From the NCBI GenBank assembly GCA_015179045.1, contig WHUZ01000007.1, positions 1,104,501-1,168,500 of the forward strand: DNA of 64,000 bases. Reading direction: 5' to 3'. The notes below the pieces were generated by a model that was not told where the DNA came from, made no database searches, and saw only the letters and a program-made list of their open reading frames with translations. A program made the position numbers and the translations under genes. Source of the stretch: Kalaharituber pfeilii (Eukaryota > Ascomycota > Pezizomycetes > Pezizales > Pezizaceae). Positions 24,300 to 36,880 of the stretch are shown one piece after another. How positions within the stretch are numbered: the stretch's first letter is position 1; the number at the start of each line of letters is the position of its first letter.

Positions 24300-25770
24300 T
24301 TTTGATGTTGGGTAGTGGGAATAGTGTTCTGGGTAGACGCAAGACGTTAGAGCTCTGACGTTCAGTTGAATGAGGACGGGTGCTGCTACATGCGAAGATT
24401 TAGGGCTAGTGGATGCGAGAGTCGGCTTGTGTTGTTGCTGTTTCAACTTCGTGATAATCATGATAGCTTAATTGCGGGTGTTGCGCTAGCACCAAACCTA
24501 CACACACACACAGCATCTGTGACTGCTGATGTGTCAGCCAGCTTATTGGCCTCTTGGCATTCGAGCTGGGGACACAATCACAATCTTTTTGTTCTATCAC
24601 CTTGCTATTGTTTAGATTGCAAGACTAACGCCAAGACTCGACATCTGAAACCCTGCACGCCATACATTCTGTCAGTATTGCACTGGCCGCGCTCCAACCA
24701 GACTAGAGCTCCAAGCGCGGGCGAAGTAGACAGACTAGGCGAAATGAAGAGAAATGAGCTGTCTATTCTTATCCAGCCAACTGCATCGCAAACCGCGTCA
24801 TGCATCGCACATTTGTCTCCCGCCGGGCTCCGGTCCCACGCTGTTTTAGCGGTCATCCGCCAGGCTGGTTCGTTCGTTCTCGGTCGGCCTTTCAAGAAGG
24901 CGCAGATCCTTGAGCGTAGTTTAGCGCAGGCACCAGTAATGACACCGCCGGGCTGCAAGTTATTAGCCTGCGTAGCATCAGTAGAGTGCTGGGTAAATGG
25001 AATAAAAACTCGTGATTCATGAATAAATTGCATACCTTGGTGCCAGCTGTGTATGGGCGCTTTTATTTCCACATTATCGGCGCTTCATTTTCACTGCCTT
25101 GTGTATGTAGGCCATGCCCGTGATCGCGGCTGCTAGCAGGTGTTGATGGACAGTACAGCCAAGCAAGCAGAACTGTAAGGTAATTGGAGAGTAATGTCGG
25201 CCTCCCCTACCTTGTAGCAATCCGATCGCACGGTGCTGCTCTTTGCCCAACCGCTGCTATTCTTACTCCACGTTCTACCCCCTCCTCCTGCCTAGCTCCG
25301 CTCCCTGTCAGGGACTGTCTCGAGTTTCATATCTCAGGTGTAACAGATTTCTGTGACCTGCACTTGACTTCGAAACCCCTTGTGTACCTCTCCTTTCCTT
25401 TCACCCCCTCCATCCTAGTCTCGTAAACCTCCATCCCCAGCCCGCTTTAGCATCTTCCCTGTGCTGCTATTTTTCCTTCCGGCTTCTCCTGTCTTGATCG
25501 CCACTCCCTCCCTGCCTACTGCAAGCCCAGCTCCAAGGCACCCAGTTTGATAGCGGCTCTTTCCTTTCCCTTGTCTCTCCACTCGTATCTCTTCGTCGCC
25601 TCTCATTCGCTCGCTCTTGCACGCTCGCTAGCTAGTACATACATTTACCATTTCCTTACTATACCCAACACATTAGGCACACCACCACCTGCACATACCA
25701 TATCCATCCCATCAGCCGTATTCGGGCTTTTGACTGAAATCTACAAATACCACCCCCTCTTCCTCTCAAT
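24300..25770. other. Divergent promoter region (eL28 / UPF0357)
   Basis: Contains a short CA repeat at about 24.50 kb and, at 25.25-25.76 kb, a long C/T-rich stretch with CCCTCC, TCTCTCC and CACC words, directly ahead of the UPF0357 ATG. The long plus frame at 24.37-25.02 kb has no motif and is probably chance. Confidence 0.5.
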
Positions 25771-26292
25771 ATGTTCTACGATAACTACGTCCTCTGGTCG
25801 TGGCTTCTTCTACTAATGGCCGCCTCAACTGGTATGGTGCCTTACTCCCCAAAAATAATTTTATGTGATGCCGCATATGAGTTCCACTGTTTAGTCGCTA
25901 ACGCAAGCTTCCTTAGGATTATACTTCACTCGTGCGAGCTGGCTCCCAAAGTTTGGTCGGGTACTTCCCGTCTACCAAAAGGTGAACTCTTTCACCGACG
26001 ACATTGAGGCAGGATTAAGGTAAGCTCAAACATTGTTGCATACCTCATGCAGTGTTTCATTACTAACTTCCATATCAGTTCTGATGCTTTCAATCTCAAT
26101 GCAAACGTGGCAGCAGGCGACTCTCGGGGTGGCCTCGACCTCCAGGGGAAGAAAGAAGTGCTAAAAATCATGAAGCAAGAGTCGGTATCTTTTGATGAAG
26201 CACGCCGGATCCTCATGGAGAAACGGCTAGCGATGAACGGCATCGCTCCCGATGGAAGACCCCTTGACCCAAGAGCGGTCTTCTTTTCATAA
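25771..26292 (+). CDS. UPF0357 / DUF2015 family membrane-anchored protein
   Basis: Exons 25771-25831, 25917-26019 and 26079-26292 give 125 aa. A single N-terminal hydrophobic segment (YVLWSWLLLLMAASTGLYF) is followed by a soluble domain with SFTDDIEAGLSSDAFNLNAN and, after a GLDLQGKKEVLKIMK run, FDEARRILMEKRLAMNGIAP, then DGRPLDPRAVFFS at the very end. The last motif (GI.PDGRP.DP..V.FS) identifies the fungal UPF0357 family (yeast YCL012C group). Function is unknown; the topology suggests a small signal-anchored protein. Splice junctions are GT-AG with a TACTAAC branch in intron 2. Length matches the family. Confidence 0.9.
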
Positions 26293-28585
26293 AAAGCTCA
26301 GCGCAGCTGTCATCGGCTATGGTGTTACCTTGACAACTTCTATGAAGTTGTTTGAGAGCAATTCGTTGCTACGGTCCGCTTGCTCGACAGCTTTGCAGAT
26401 ATATATTCCGATCAAACGATGAAGATCTATAAACCAACCTGTTGAGGGTTATATAGGAGAATTCTCCGTCCCTGACATCTATAAAAAATAACATTGCAAA
26501 AAAAAGGGCGTTTCTTTGGTTTGGCTTTTTTTTTTCCTGTTTCATATTATACATCATTATACATTTCATCTCGAGGCTTTGGGGTTTAGTAATTGGTTTT
26601 TCATGGGTTGGCATTTGCATTTACAGACTCTGGGCAGGGTTAGTCTGGACTCGGCTGGGAATCGGACTGGGCTGGTTTGCGGGAAAGGTGTTATCGGCAA
26701 TTTTCCTACCTTTTGCCTTTCTTTTTTGGCCTTCCTTATATCTCCTCATCATTTTCCTTTTTTTTTTTTTTTCCCAACGTAAAGTTGGGTTTATCACCGA
26801 AGGAATATTACTCCGTATCTTTATAAGAAGGGAACGAAGAAGTCTTGCCCGTACTGACACATTACTTAGCATCAACACTATATTACCTACTTATCTCTTC
26901 CATTATCTTACTCTCTGCTTAATCCCCTCTAGTTGCTGAGTTGCTTGTTTGCTGCATTGTTGTGTCATATCGTTATCTCTTGCTTTACCTCTTTTCTTTT
27001 TGTTTTTTGCCTCTTTCCTCTTTTTGTTGACTTCCATGCGCCATGCGTGTTCTCAAGTGTGTCGTTGCGTTCAATACTCGCCTTTCATATCCATTAATTA
27101 CATATTACTATACCACCCCTCTCGCTCACACAATAATGTTCAATTCTGGGGATTTTTTTCCTTTTCCAATGCAATACATTTGTAATCGCTATGCATGATA
27201 CATCTGAGTAGTCTCACTGCTCGAATATAGAATGCATGCGATGCGAATGCGAATGCGTGAAAATGTATGGGGGTATGATAGGTACACTAATCAGATGTTT
27301 ACTATTTGTTTTTTACCTCTTTTTTTCTCCTCCATTTGTGATTTCATTCAAAGTTCACGGCAACTCTTGTCCTGGTAGCCTGTTTTTTTTTCCTATTATT
27401 GATCAATGTTTAGTTTTTCAATGTTTTATTTGACAGTAGTTTGGTCTGTATGTCCTGTCTGTCCTTTGAATAATTCTTTTTTCTTGGTTTTAGTCCGCTT
27501 TATTTAGTTGCGTTGGTTAGGTTGGTTAGTTGTGGGGGAAGGTGGATGGTTGGTGGACGAGGGAGGTGTATTCGGAGGTCGAAAGTCAAGTTAGGAGGCG
27601 GGCGGAGAGGGAGAGAGGTACGAAGATGAACGGATGCGGTGCGTGTGGTTGGCCCATCACGGAGATGCGGAACTGATGAATATTCAGGGCGAAATTGTGA
27701 CAATGCTCCTAGTAACTTTACTGAAATATTATTGAAAACATATAGCTCACACATACTTAACTTCCTGTTGACAAATTCTTGTTGAAGTGGTACTGTATAT
27801 GCCTTACATGCAAACTTGAAATTTGGAAAATATTTAGGGTTATAAATCGCCTCCCCACAAAACTCCGCCCTTCTCGATCTTCGAGCTCAGCTCAAGCTTT
27901 ATATGATACTCATTCAGTCAACATTTTCTTTTTGATTGAACCTGTTAATATGGGTTAGTGAGTAAGCGAGTAGTATATCTAACACTTCTAGATGTAGTCT
28001 TGACATCTACAAAGTCAAATTTGATTTACTCTCTCTTCAGTTAAGTCTTTCCAGAGTTATCAATGAAAAGAGCTGGAGAGACTAATAAATTTACTTTCTT
28101 TTTAAACTTATGTGTAAGAGTACTTTTTCTTGTCTCCAAACATAGCGGGCGGGGGGGATGCACACTTCATGTGAGATGAATTGCAAAAGTTCAGGGTAAC
28201 AGTTACACCTTGGCCAAGAAGGCGGCCTGTTGCTTCTTCGAATTATTTGCGATTAAGTTTTTATATCCTTATTTTTCTATCGGTAACTTCCTTTTTATTG
28301 CGAGACAGGGCATAACTTAGTGCTGAAAATTTCTCATGTCTAATTCCATATTCAATGTATTAATGGATATTTGTTTGTTTTTACTTGCAGGGTTGGCAGA
28401 ATGTGATGTGGTCAGAATTGTGCGGTGGATACAAAATTTATGTTCGAGAACATCTAAATATAGATGAAATAAGAGTCTGGGCACGAGAACAAATGAAAAA
28501 TAATTTCAACAAGTAAATCCAACAAACCCTCGTTAGCACTTAGCTCTTCCCTTATATTCTTCCAAAACATCTATGTATCTAACCC
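26293..28585. other. 2.3-kb non-coding stretch
   Basis: T-rich 3' flank of UPF0357 with a T15 run near 26.765 kb and many TTTC/TTTT words to 27.5 kb. Open frames here are Phe/Leu/Ser-rich composition products. 27.8-28.5 kb is AT-rich with no signal. Confidence 0.5.
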
Positions 28586-29280
28586 TCATTCGTTGATCCC
28601 ATAAAACTCCAATAATGCCACCAATGTATCCAGTCCAATGATCAAAGAATAGCTACCGTCTGCATGCCGCGCTGGAACTCCCCTCCGACTAGCACGTAAC
28701 CCCAACAAACGCAACCGTCCATCAAGTTCCCGATTCTGATACACTCCAACCCATGACTCATGAGGTTTATTATTTTCCGGGCCATCGTAATACCGAACCT
28801 GTGCCTTCTCCATAGCCGTCCTCATGGCGCTCGGCAAATACTCAAACACAAACATCCCGAATTAGTATTCGGCTCTTCCAACAATCGCCGCCGAATCTCA
28901 AGCAAATCCCGAATAAACTCATTCTTCCGCCTTTTTTCGTCCGCTCCAGACAACTCCAAACAAGCTAAATCTCTCGCACTCGCGCCTCCTACACGAGATA
29001 CTTCCATAACTCTCTGCTCCGCCATCCATTGCTCTGTTATTCTCTGTTCCGCCATTTAACGACCTCCTACCATGGCCATATACACATCACGATTAACATC
29101 ATCATTACGAGGACTCGACACCAGTGTGGGGCGTAGCCAATTCACGAACCTCAAATTGATATCAATAAAGGAAACGAATTCAGAGATGTAACGGAGCAGA
29201 GCGTAGCGTAACCGTAGGGTTGACACGACACAACTAAATGAATCCCAAGGCCAAGCCACCGGTGAATAGATACAGCTCAA
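28586..29280 (-). pseudogene. Unrecognised protein, interrupted by one stop and one frameshift
   Basis: A minus-strand frame from 29280 reads ISEFVSFIDINLRFVNWLRP...DVYMAMVGGR, meets a TAA at 29058-29056, and resumes in the same frame as MAEQRITEQWMAEQR...NEFIRDLLEIRRRLLEEPN. At about 28856 the continuation shifts frame into MFVFEYLPSAMRTAMEKAQ...ENNKPHESWVGVYQN, a basic Arg-rich stretch (GLRASRRGVPARHADG) and a Leu-rich end (DTLVALLEFYGINE). The composition is protein-like throughout and charged helices are evident. I do not recognise a family. It could be a small real gene starting at the ATG at 29055 with a sequencing error, or a decayed gene. No transposon signature is visible. Confidence 0.4.
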
Positions 29281-29978
29281 AAAAGAGGGGGAAGCACCGA
29301 TATTTATGCACTTATGGACGCTGCCACACCCTAGCCTGCCCGATTAGGCAATAACATTCCCTTGCCCACATAAGTAGGGAAGATGCTCATCAGCTGTGTG
29401 ACCTATCATACAAAACCATCGAGCTGAGTAATACATCCTAAAATTATTTGATAGATTGGTTAGGAGTAGGAGAGCTGCAGAGGACGTGTCGCTGGAGGCC
29501 TGTCCTTAACCGCACGTGTCAATTGTTCTTTGTAAAAAGTCTCATCGCACATGATGAATGGCAGAGTACAGCACTCAGGGTAAGAGCCGCCTTTTGACGA
29601 GAGGGAGTTCGCTGGGTGAAGAGGGTGGACGGCTTAGAAGGTGTGTGTAGAAAGTTGAATATGTAGTATATATAAAATATTGGTAACCTATTGTCGGCCA
29701 AGTAGGTCGTCGGTTATATTCGTTACCTCGATTACTCTACTCATTTGGGCAGGCATGCAGGATCGAGTTCCGTTCAGGATAAACAAAATCAATAAAAAGA
29801 GGTTCATGCGGATAAGCGTTTGCATAATACATTCTTGTGTGCGTTTGGCCACGAACAGTTGCCTATCTAGGGCTAAGAACTATATGTATGGGTGACATGG
29901 ATTCTCATGAATCGGAAGGGAGGTGGAGGGAGAGACGTTGCTATAGGGCGAGAGGATGGCGCTTATTCCTGATGGAAC
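29281..29978. other. Intergenic, nothing recognised
   Basis: Mixed-composition sequence without supportable frames, repeats or RNA signatures. Confidence 0.4.
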
Positions 29979-30296
29979 TTACTGCAAGCAAAAGAAATCT
30001 GCATCTGGCAATATCATAGCATGCCTAAGATGCCCTCTTGGTGTTCTGCAGTGTAGTCCAATGGACGGAGTGCACATCTCACGAGCACCGTCTGGCGTTG
30101 GCTTTCCCTCCGCAATCTTCTTTAGCTTGTCCACCACCGTCTGCGAGTCTGATGTCTGCATAGGAGTTTTGTTGCACAATAACAGCACAAGTTTTTCGCT
30201 TGTTTTTGAAGAGAAACAGCAGAATTCTTGAGCATCCTGCTGTTCGTTAAACATCCAACCGGAATTTGTCGTATCTACAAAACCACTAATGGACAA
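29979..30296 (-). CDS. Hypothetical exon, unrecognised
   Basis: Minus frame of about 100 codons (GFVDTTNSGWMFNEQQDAQE ... VVDKLKKIAEGKPTPDGARE ... LPDADFFC) with protein-like composition. It is preceded by possible acceptors (CCATTAG, TTTGTAG) and ends at a consensus GTAAGT donor at 29978. About 60 nt further upstream on the coding strand an ATG opens MTHEDNEK followed by another GTAAGT donor, so a multi-exon gene is conceivable. I could not close a frame-consistent model or find the next exon. No family recognised. Confidence 0.25.
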   Translation of the reverse strand: MSISGFVDTTNSGWMFNEQQDAQEFCCFSSKTSEKLVLLLCNKTPMQTSDSQTVVDKLKKIAEGKPTPDGAREMCTPSIGLHCRTPRGHLRHAMILPDADFFCLQ

Positions 30297-31613
30297 GCAA
30301 CCGAGTACCGATCGAACTGGCTATAATATAACTATTATAGCTAACTTCCCTTCACTTACCACTTTTTCATTATCTTCATGAGTCATTTTGTTAATAAAAA
30401 AAGGGACAAAAAGAAGAAAATGAGAATGAGAACGATGAGGCGTGGAAGGGGATGAGACTTCATTGGATAATATATGGGAAGGACTGGTTAGCTTTTATTG
30501 CTGCTGATTAGTTTGAATTTAAGGGGATTTGTCATGAGTGGCGAACCAGTGCTGAGAGAGGGAATGAACGGAAAAGATATGTAGAGGAGCGAGAGAGGGA
30601 TTCTATCGCGTGCTGTAGAGGTAGAGGTGACTCCGGCCGTGATGAAGGATTCGTAAGTACTCTATGTAGTTATATGCATTTGTGCCCACCTGACACCTCT
30701 CAGCTGTGTACAGATATCCAGCAGGCCAGGTTCATGTGCACTACTATGTAAGCAAAGCGGCCCTCAATTGACACCTGGCATGATAGACACGGCTCCCTGC
30801 ATGTCAAAGAAAATGGAATATATCCCAAAAATCTACTACTATCATTCATCTATCCCCTTTTCCAAACTGCTCTAGCAAGTTCCATGATAAATATCTCTTC
30901 CGTAAACAATTCCCCCCCAAAAAAGGACAAAACATATACTCACTCCTCTATAACCTCCTTGCTCCCCACAAAAGATATAACCGCTTCCAAAAACAGCATC
31001 ACTATAACAGAGGTTTAACAATTGGCATATTTGCAACTCCCTAACTCTTCAGTACACACACAAGGCTTCTTGTAACACAACACAGCTTACCGCCAAACAA
31101 CGAATCGGCGTAAAAGTAAAAAATAACCAATGCAAGAATACAAGTGAGACTTTATCCAAAAGTGGTATCAAATATCTTAACAAAATAAACATAAAAATAT
31201 AAAAATGCTGTGCATGTCTTCTTCCACTAATTTCTCGAATTCGCAAGGCAGAAAGGCAAAGGAAAAGATAAAAATTAGAATAAAGAAAAATAAAAGAAAA
31301 AAGGAAGGACCATTAACACAGTGCCCGTTTACAGATGTACGATGACAAAAAAAAAAAAAAAAAGAAAAGAAAAATAAAAGAAAAAGCAAAGTAAACGCCC
31401 CAATCAATGTAGAGAGAAGTGAAAGGAAAAAGTTGTCCAAACGCCATTAAAACACATAACAATAGCCCCCTGAAAAATCCCACAAGAAACCAACTTTTAG
31501 TTTTAGATACCCATCCAATAACCCGCATCGGCCCTCTTCAGTGCATCTGTCTGCACATATTTACAAATACACCATCTCCTTTACGCCTTGGTCATAATTT
31601 CGCTTTGGTTGCC
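30297..31613. other. Intergenic, 3' flank of the PH-LRR gene
   Basis: No gene seen. It has a run of 17 A at 31347-31363 amid AAAG/AAAT words, i.e. T-rich on the coding strand of the upstream-lying PH-LRR gene. Confidence 0.5.
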
Positions 31614-34600
31614 CTATGGATGACTTGGTGGATTATCGTGATCTATCCGCATCATGACATCATTCTTCCCTGCAGCCAGCATAGAATTTCGTTCAAGGAA
31701 TTCCGCCATCCTCATCAATTCTGCGTCCCATTTTTCTTCAACCATTCGAACAAGCTCTTGCATTTCACTTCCTGTCGGAATAACTCCTATTTGTGGCCCT
31801 TGCAGCTCTTCGCCCACAGTGCTCAATTGTCTTCCAATAAATGGCTTGAGTATAGTCTTCCCAATTTGAACTGGCTGTTCAGATATTGAAACCCTTCTCT
31901 CCGCCTTCTTGCGTCCTGGAATATCAAGAGCTTTTCGATGAAGGAAAGACGACTTGACTGGCTGTGGTGGAGATGGTGGCGCTGCTCCGGCAAGGCTACC
32001 CGTATTATTCGCCTTGAGCTGGTCCTTGATAGCTTTGATTTGCTCCATCCTGTCCCATTCCATTGTCGGGAGACAAAGCAATGAAGTGTTGTACTCGAGC
32101 GAATTAACGATAGCGGAAAATCCCTGGAGGAAAATCTGATTCATGTCACAATAGAGGTGCCGTAAGGTAGTGTTTTTCATCAGCATTTGAGAAAGGACTA
32201 CTGCTCCCGGATTGCCTATGGATTGCACTGTGTGCTTTTAGATTACGATTCTCAAGATCTAAAGAAAGAGTATCACATACGCTCGATTCTCAATGTTTGA
32301 AGGGACCGATTCTCTGCTAACCTCCCTAGTGCAGAATTGATACCCATCCCCAATCTGGCTGTCTCCAACACGGCCTGTTCCCCAGACAAGTCCAATTCCA
32401 CTAGAGCCGTATTCTTTGCAAACAGTTCGCCCAACGCAGCACAAGTTTCCGGCCCAGCCTCGTATGGAAGTGACACTTTCGAGAGATCCAAGTAGCGAAT
32501 TGTTTTGTTTACCGTTAAAGCCTTGATTAACTCCCTAAACATGTCTTCTTTCGGATAATCTACCATTCTCATTGTCAGGTGAGAAGGGGTGAGGCCGTGG
32601 GCAATGGTGTCAACTAGCTCGCTATGGTTCAGATGAAGATGATTTTGCCCAATGTGCATGTGCAGATCTCTGGCCTTGCCGGGGACTCTGGTCATGGAAT
32701 GCATAAAAATAGCGACGTCCCGGGATGTTATTCCAGTTTGGGTTAAATTCAGGTTGTGCAAAGCATCAGATTGTGAGCTGGCAAGATAGGTCGAGACGGC
32801 ATCCACAGTTTCGCTATTTAGCTAAAAGGGCAAAAGAGAGTTGTTAGTACTTTTCAAATTGTCATATTAAAATGTTACCACTCACTTGTGTTTCACTAGA
32901 TTAACGATCAAATTAGCAAGCACCCCTGACCTGAGCAAGGGTCAAATACCTTAAGTCAAGGTCTTGCAACCTCCATCGTAAGAGCACCTCCGCACTTAAT
33001 AATGGATCAGAGCCAGATGTCCTCAGTATCCGAGACAAGTTCAACTTCCGTAAATATGGGAAGTAGCACATGGATGTGTTCAAAGATGGGGCATGGAATC
33101 GAGCTGGATTTCCTGATAAATCAAGTGCCTCAAGGGTGTTCTCGTGAGCAACCAACGCTGCAAGGAATAATGAAGCCATTCGTTCCGTCAGTCCGCATCT
33201 CCCCAACTCAAATCCGCGAAAATGTGCGAGTTTTGATGCAGCAGCATCCACTAGAACCAAATGTAAGTACATTGAGCAAATGAATAACATTCAGGATTGT
33301 TACCTAGCCAATCAAGATCACTCTCCACAAGCTCAATCCCTGTAAAATCAAACCAGTCCGCATTCGTGTAACCTCTTCTGCATAGTGCCATAATCGCTTC
33401 CACAATGCCACATCCCTCGGCCTCTTCTCCAGGACCCTGAAAGTCTAAGCTCCCCCTTCTCTTGCGCATGATGCTATCCCGGAAGTCCATCCTTCTGAGC
33501 TTTGTGCTGCATAGTGCTAATGCACGGAGCTCCCATACAAGCAATGGCCTTTTCGAATCCGTGTTCTTGACTTTGATCGATTTCCCTGATCGAGTGGCAT
33601 AAGGTTCATATTCGTTTCCATGACTGTCAAAAGCCCTCATTAGAGGATCAAGACTGATCCCCCTAAATGATATCGCCCCAAACGCCTCATTCCATCGGAG
33701 TGATCGTAGAACAGCAAGAAGCTCGAGGTCAGAATATACCTTCCTCCGTGGATGTAATGGTGGGTATAAGATAAACTGTGGTCCATCCTCCACATCTGTT
33801 AGGATTCCATAGCATATTGTTGATGCATCAAGATCAAAAGCGGCGCCTGTAGAGGTAAGTTAGTCACTTGATTCACGAACAGGCATGAGGCACGTACAAT
33901 AAGCGGCAATAGTCCGGTCAATGTTATTATATTCATCCTTCAATACCGATGGCTCCAATGTAATTGGTTCGTCTTTTAGAAGTTCAGGTATATCCATAAC
34001 ATAGGGTGGAATGACCCACTCAGGTCTTAGGTATTCAGAAATCTGTCGTATTGATTGAATGATGTCTGCAACATGGCAAGATGCGAGAGTAAGGCGTGTT
34101 TCTGGCCGGCAGGGGAACCTTGAACCTCCGTTAGAACTCCCCCGCAACTGTCAATTGTGAATGATATCCCACCTGAAGCCAAGTGTGAACGAGTCATCGA
34201 TCGTAGACATCCATAATGTAGTTAGATTAAGAACCCCATATGATACCGTAGGCCCTGTGAGCAATAAGGAAGAGGCACTCCGATTTATTGGCGTTTTTGG
34301 CACTGGGACAATGTGCACCTTATGAACTCCAATGGCAAGATAGCAGATAGTGGAGTACATCTTTTGGAGGTCATCAGAGCTGGAACGATGATGCACCTTC
34401 CCATTGTTACTTCTTTGAACGATAGTGTATACCCTGAAGAATTGATCTGGAACATAATCCTTCTCTGCTTCTAATCTTCTTGCAATATATGCAATAGTGC
34501 TTGTTGATATTGAGGGTACATCAGAAATCTCTCTGGCAATGGCTGCTGCTTTTCGAAGCTCATCAAGCCATATTTGAGCTTCTTCCACAGTCCCAAGCTG

Positions 34601-35350
34601 GAAAATTGTCGAGGAAGGGCCACCTATGTCGTCAATGTGGTCAACTTGTATCGTGGAAGAGGTGGGGTCAGCATCTGCCTTGTAGATGGCAACAATTTGA
34701 TGAAGTAACGTGACAACATTGTCTGAGCCTGTGAGGTCACTTGCGGAACTGAAAGAAGCACTTCTTCCTGCTGGAGGTGTTTTTGGGAGGATAGCTGAAC
34801 CAAGCTGTTCCCATGCTTTGTGCTGCGACTTGTACCTTAGAAGCTCTCTGCTGGTCAAGACCAAATATTCCTTTTTTCGCCTCAGCAATCCACCAGTGGA
34901 CAGTGCCTCTCCATGATGCAAAACCGTTGCGCTGATTTCAGCAAGCTCACCACTGTCGCGCTCATGGGAGGATGCCGTAGAGGATGACCCTGAACTTTCA
35001 ATTCCATAGCTAACTTCTCTCAATTTGAAAGTACCAAACATCGACTTGGGCCGAGGAGCCTTCGTCAGTACTCTACCCCGTGGAGAGGGCAATGAAATGG
35101 TAGCCGATATCTCCTGCGTAATCCCCCCTGCACCATTGCTGAAAATTAGGGACTTTGGCCTGCCCCGTGGGATATGCACCTCCGACGAGCTCTTCTGAAG
35201 CGTCCTGGGGACGGTATTTGTTCCTGAATCCGTCAGTTCTTGTAAAATAGTAGGTCTTGTGAAGAAGCCAAAGCTCTTTCGCCTCTGACTCGTCATCCCC
35301 CACTCCTGTGACATGGCTGGATTAAGCTCAGGCTCGATGCGCCTTCTCAT
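31614..35350 (-). CDS. Large PH-domain plus leucine-rich-repeat protein (CARMIL-like architecture)
   Basis: Six exons (35350-34173, 34118-33898, 33846-33304, 33250-32931, 32821-32281, 32227-31614) join to 1138 aa; introns are 51-109 nt GT-AG. The Ser-rich N-terminus (PRGRPKS, KAPRPKSMFGTFKLRE) leads to a pleckstrin-homology-like domain at about 140-280 (GLLRRKKEYLVLTSRELLRY ... STIFQLGTVEEAQIWLDELR). From about 500 to 960 come degenerate leucine-rich repeats (LEALDLSGNPARF, LRKLNLS, LQDLDLRYLTL, IRYLDLSKVSLPY, LVELDLSGE, LQTLRIE). A basic, proline-containing C-terminal region ends with a predicted helix (GSEMQELVRMVEEKWDAELM). PH + LRR + basic tail recalls CARMIL actin-capping regulators, but the match is by architecture only. 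The start is the first ATG after an in-frame TAG. The gene is likely peripheral-membrane or cytoskeletal. Confidence 0.8.
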
Positions 35351-35979
35351 TTTCACTTCTTCCTAAGCAAATGCCAACGCCTCGTTCCTCAACGCTGCAT
35401 AAATTATAATCTTTCCGATGTCCTTGCCAGCTAACACGTCCAAGGCTCAAGTAGGTTCCAGTTGGAAGCAATATGGTATAGTGTAGCTCACTGCCCGAAT
35501 TGACACCTTTTGTATAAAGAGCAGTGGCAGAGAAAGCCAGCCGACGCAGCCTTAGGCGAAGATGCGGTGGGAGTGGGAGCGGACTGGGGAAAAACTTGAA
35601 AAAGACAGGTGATATGTCTAAACGAGTGTAATGAGCCGCTGCCAGTGCATTCGTCCGTCCCGCCCGCGTTCGACTGTTGAGCTCGTGCCTGCTTGCGTTG
35701 GAGAGAGGGGAGGAGAGTGATAAAACGAGGGAGGGTGTAATCCGGGAACAAATGGTTCCATCCAGAGGCGATCAGTAGCGAGACGGCAGGGGCCGGACGC
35801 AGCGAAGTGCTGTCTACACGTGGAATGTGGGAGCAGTGGACAACAAGGAGGGGGAGGGGGAGAGGGACCGATGGGGTGTCCAAACCAAGTTGCGGCGGGC
35901 GTGGTGGGGGAGGGGGCCGTCGCTCGCTGGTGGGGGGGGCGCGGGCGGCGGCCGCGGGGCCACAGACTTGCACTGCGCT

Positions 35980-36026
<47 letters not shown>

Positions 36027-36880
36027 CAGCACGCCTTCTTCCATGCTCTGCTCTTGCTCTGCCTTCCGCGGACGGACCAGCGAGTGACAGGCGCCGCCGC
36101 GTCCCCGGCACAGGACTCCTCGGCCCTCTGCAACGCGCCGGGCTTGACAATGTGTGCCTCTGACCACTAGCAGGCAGGCCAGCCTGCGGAAGCACCTCAT
36201 GTCGTGCTCAGAGCTGTGGCCGTGACGGCGGTGGTGTTCTGACCCCGGCATGGGGATCTCCTCTCGACGCCGCGCAGTGGTGATCGCGAGATACTGGGCA
36301 GCAGGCCATCAATTCTCTGGTTGGCTCATAACGGACTTCGTTCCAATGTGCAGCGCAGTGCTACACCTCTCCAGGCAAGCAGCTCCTCACACGGGCATAC
36401 AATGCCACCAGGCCAAGTACGGCACTGTAGCAAGCTACAGGACATATTTTGACATGTGCTGAAACCATGTTCGCTCAGACCTTGTCGCTTTACTCAAGAA
36501 CCTCCCCCCACGGGTTGGCGCCCTATCAAGGCACCCCATGATACACAGCGAACATGGATTGTGCATGGCGGTCTACATGGTGGGATGGATTGAGCGCATG
36601 TACGGGCAACGTAGCTGATACCCAAGCACGCTAGGAAATAATTCCGTCGCATGAATGGGAAAAGCAAAAAAGAAAAAGAAAAAGAAACAAAGTGTGCATT
36701 GTTTGTTTTCGTTGGGTTTGTGCTGCCTTTGCTTTTTCCTCCAAAAAAATACCCTCCTGCCTGTTTCTATGGCAGAATTGTTGTTTTGGTGGACTAGCGC
36801 TCACTAATCCCAGCACAACGTTGCGTCACTCCCTCTGCACGCCAAGAAACGCACTTTACGTGAGAAAGAAAATAAAAGTT
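35351..36880. other. Intergenic, GC-rich promoter side of the PH-LRR gene
   Basis: 35.5-36.3 kb is strongly GC-rich with overlapping long frames on both strands; these Pro/Arg/Ser- or Cys-Ser-repeat frames are composition artefacts around a CAGGAG hexanucleotide repeat. No gene supported. 36.3-36.88 kb shows nothing. Confidence 0.5.
35981..36026 (+). repeat. (CAGGAG)n hexanucleotide microsatellite
   Basis: About 7.6 perfect copies of CAGGAG, 46 nt. It sits 630 nt upstream of the PH-LRR start codon. Confidence 0.9.

Noticed and set aside
24366..25072. 218-codon plus frame and 155-codon minus frame upstream of eL28
   Set aside because: Overlapping antisense frames without motif, in what should be the divergent promoter.
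35488..36251. Large minus and plus frames with Cys-Ser, Gln-Glu or Ala-Gly-Ala-Pro repeats
   Set aside because: The repeats are translations of the CAGGAG microsatellite in different frames; no family signal outside it.
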